DNA of 64,000 nucleotides from assembly GCA_023614405.1 (NCBI GenBank), contig CM042690.1:525466293-525530292 (forward strand). Reading direction: 5' to 3'. The position numbers and the translations under genes were made by a program. This DNA comes from Avena insularis. Lineage: Eukaryota; Streptophyta; Magnoliopsida; Poales; Poaceae. The notes under the pieces were generated by a model, which worked only from the letters and a program-made list of their open reading frames with translations, did no database searches and was not told the origin of the DNA. Below are positions 61,501 to 64,000 of the stretch, in pieces; position 1 is the stretch's first letter; each line of letters starts with the position of its first letter.

Positions 61501-64000
61501 CCATTACATGTGTGTTCTTTCCACAAACCACATGGATCAACAAGAGTCATTGCATGTGTGTTCTTGTCACAAACCACACATGGATCCACCAGAGTAATTA
61601 CATGTGTGTTCATGTCACAAACCACATATGGATCCAACAATGTCATTGCATGTGTGTTCTTTTCATAGACCACATATGGATCCACCAATATCATTGCATA
61701 TGTGTTCTTTCCACAAACCACATATGTACCCACTAGAGTAATTGCATGTGTCTTCTTTTCCACAAACCACTTATGGATCTACTAGAGTCATTGCATGTGT
61801 GGTCTTTCCACAAACCACATATGGATCCACTAGAGTCATTGCATGTGTGTTCCTTTCACAAACCACATATGGATCAACCAATGTCATTGCATGTGTGTTC
61901 TTTTAATGAACCACATATGGATCCACTAGAGACATTGCATTTGTGTTCTTTTCACAAACCACATATGGACCCACCAGTGCCATTTCATGTGTGTTCTTAT
62001 ACTAAAACCAACACTAGAGTCACTGCATGTGTGTTCTTTTCACAAACCACACATGGACACAGCAGAGTCATTGCATGTGTGCTCTTTCCACAAACCACGT
62101 GGATCAACCAATGACATTGCACGTGTGTTGTTTTGACAAATAACTTGGATCAACCAATGGCATTGCATGTGTGTTATTGTCATAAACCACATATGGATCA
62201 ACCAATGTCATTGCATGTGTGTTCATGTCACACACCACACATGGATCCACCAATGTCATTGCATGTGTGTTCTTTCCATGAAACAAGTATGGATCCACCA
62301 ACGTCATTGCATGTGTGTTCTTTCCACAAACCACATATGGATCCACCAATGTCATTGCATGTGTGTTATTTTCCAAAACCACATGTGGATCCACTAGAGA
62401 CATTGCATGTAGGGTCTTTCCACAAACCACACATGGATCCACTAGTCATTGCACGTGTGTTGTTTCCACAAACCACATATGGATCCACTAGAGTCATTGC
62501 ATGTGTGTTCTTTTCACAAACCATATATGGATCAACCAATGGCATTGCATGTGTGTTCTTTTCACAACGCACATATGGATCAACCAATGTCATTTCATGT
62601 GTGTTCTTTCCACAATCCACATATGTACCCACTAGATTAATTGAATGTGTGTTCTTTTCCACAAACCACATATGGATCCACAAGAGTCATTGCATGTGTG
62701 TTCTTTCCACAAACTACATATGGATCCACCAGAGTCATTGCATGTGTGTTATTTTCCACAAACCACATGGATCAACCAATGGCATTGCATGTATGTTCTT
62801 TCCACAAACCACATGGATCAACAAATGTCATTACATGTGTGTTCTTTCCACAAACCACATGGATCAACCAGAGTTATAGCACGTGTGTTCTTGTCACAAA
62901 CCACACGTGGATCCACCAGAGTAATTGCATGTGTTTTCTTTTCACAAACCACATATGGATCAACAAATGTCATTGCATGTGTGTTCTTTTTACAGACCAC
63001 ATATGGATCCACCAATGTCATTGCATATGTGTTCTTTCCACAAACCACATATGTACCCACTAGAGTAATCGCATGTGTGTTCTTTTCCACAAACCACTTA
63101 TGGATCCACTAGAGTCATTCCATGTGTGTTCTTTCCCTGAACCACATATGGATCCACCAATGTCATTGCATGTGTGTTCTTTCCACAAACCATATATGGA
63201 TCCACCAGAGTCACTGCATGTGTGTTCTTTTCACAAACCACATATGGATCCACCAATGTCATTGCATGTCTGTTATTTTCCACAAACCACATATGGATCC
63301 ACCAATGTCATAGCATGTGTGTTCTTTCCACGAACGACATATGGATCCACCAGAGCATTGCATGTGTGTTCTTTCCACAAACCACACATGGATCCACCAG
63401 AGTAATTGCATGTGTGTTCATGTCACAAACCACACATGGATCCACCAATGTCATTGCATGTGTGTTCTTTCCATGAACCATATATGGATCCACCAATGTC
63501 ATTTCATGTGTGTTCTTTCCACAAACCACATCAGGATCCACCAGAGTCATTGTATGTGTGTTCTTTTCACAAACCACATCTGGATCCACTCGAGTCACTT
63601 CATGCGTGTTCCTTCCACAAACCACATATGGATCGACCATAGTAATTGCATGTGTGTTCTTTCCACAAACCAAATATGGATCCACCAATGTCATTGCATG
63701 TGTGTTCTTTTCACAAACCACATATGGATCCACCAGAGTCATTACATGTGTGTTCTTTTGACAAACCACACAGGGATCCACCAGAGTCATTGCATGTGTG
63801 TTACTGTCACAAACCACATATGGATCAACGAATGTCATTACATGTGTGTTATTTTGACAAACAACATGGATCAACCAATGGCATTGCATGTGTGTTCTTT
63901 CCACAAATCACATGGATCAACAAATGTCATTACATGTGTGTTCTTTCCACAAACCACATGGATCAACCAGAGTCATTGCACGTGTCTTCTTGTCACAAAC
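52534..64000 (+). repeat. 48-bp tandem repeat array, outer family, segment 4
   Basis: About 239 units, continuing the unit interrupted at 45285 and running past the right window edge. The block 52540-52985 matches 40850-41300 (offset 11684 bp). The block 53480-54900 matches 61226-62640 (offset 7746 bp). Confidence 0.96.
54130..59841 (+). repeat. two tandem ~2.86-kb higher-order copies
   Basis: 54130-56985 and about 56986-59841 are nearly identical with an offset of 2856-2859 bp. In a 169-codon open frame (54387 and 57243) I found one residue change. Shared oddities include CATGAAACAAGTATGG, GCATCTAGGGTC and CACGAACGACATATGG. A third, more diverged relative runs from about 61870 to the window end. 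Confidence 0.88.

Noticed and set aside
1..64000. CRISPR-like regular direct repeats
   Set aside because: The whole unit is repeated with drift. There are no unique spacers, no leader and no cas genes, and the surroundings are plant retrotransposons.
37378..64000. Known centromeric or telomeric repeat
   Set aside because: The unit does not resemble the plant telomere repeat TTTAGGG or the longer Triticeae satellites I can recall; chromosome position cannot be judged from the sequence.

Overview
The window is plant nuclear DNA, most likely from a Triticeae grass (wheat, barley, rye or a relative). I infer this from two grass-type Gypsy LTR retrotransposons: a Tat-lineage element with a tRNA-Lys primer site and an antisense gene, and an Athila-lineage element with a tRNA-Asp primer site. 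Other support is a CACTA-type end motif and a GC-rich, spliced style of gene fragment. No intact host gene, tRNA, rRNA or CRISPR array is visible.

Layout. A head-to-tail tandem array of a 48-bp unit fills about 30.8 kb in four segments (1-6963, 14473-18890, 37378-45285, 52534-64000) and runs off both window ends. All units lie in one orientation. Three elements interrupt it, and each break can be closed by removing the element and one copy of its target-site duplication. (1) 6964-14472 is a decayed Gypsy/Tat-like retrotransposon with a perfect 5-bp duplication. It keeps gag and protease remnants and an antisense intron-containing gene, but has no reverse transcriptase, RNase H or integrase. 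(2) 18891-37377 is an 18.5-kb element with degenerate inverted ends of about 190 bp and a 9-bp duplication (8 of 9 match), best read as a Mutator-like element. It carries broken gene fragments and, in its middle, a separate 10.3-kb array (23358-33678) of a diverged branch of the same 48-bp repeat. (3) 45286-52533 is a younger non-autonomous Athila-lineage retrotransposon with about 3% LTR divergence in the part compared.

How it fits together. Because 48 is 16 codons and the consensus unit lacks stops in five of six frames, the array produces many long spurious ORFs (up to about 500 codons, rich in Cys and His). None should be taken as a gene. The array has grown by segmental duplication. Examples are near-identical tandem copies of about 2.86 kb at 54.13-59.84 kb, a 4.69-kb-spaced duplication whose second copy is split by the Athila element, and a 1581-bp tandem duplication in the inner array. 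Inferred order of events: outer array and its longer-order repeats first, then the Tat-like and Mutator-like insertions, then the Athila-lineage insertion, with the 2.86-kb duplication probably the most recent. The most unusual object is the Mutator-like element carrying a private minisatellite core related to the satellite it landed in.
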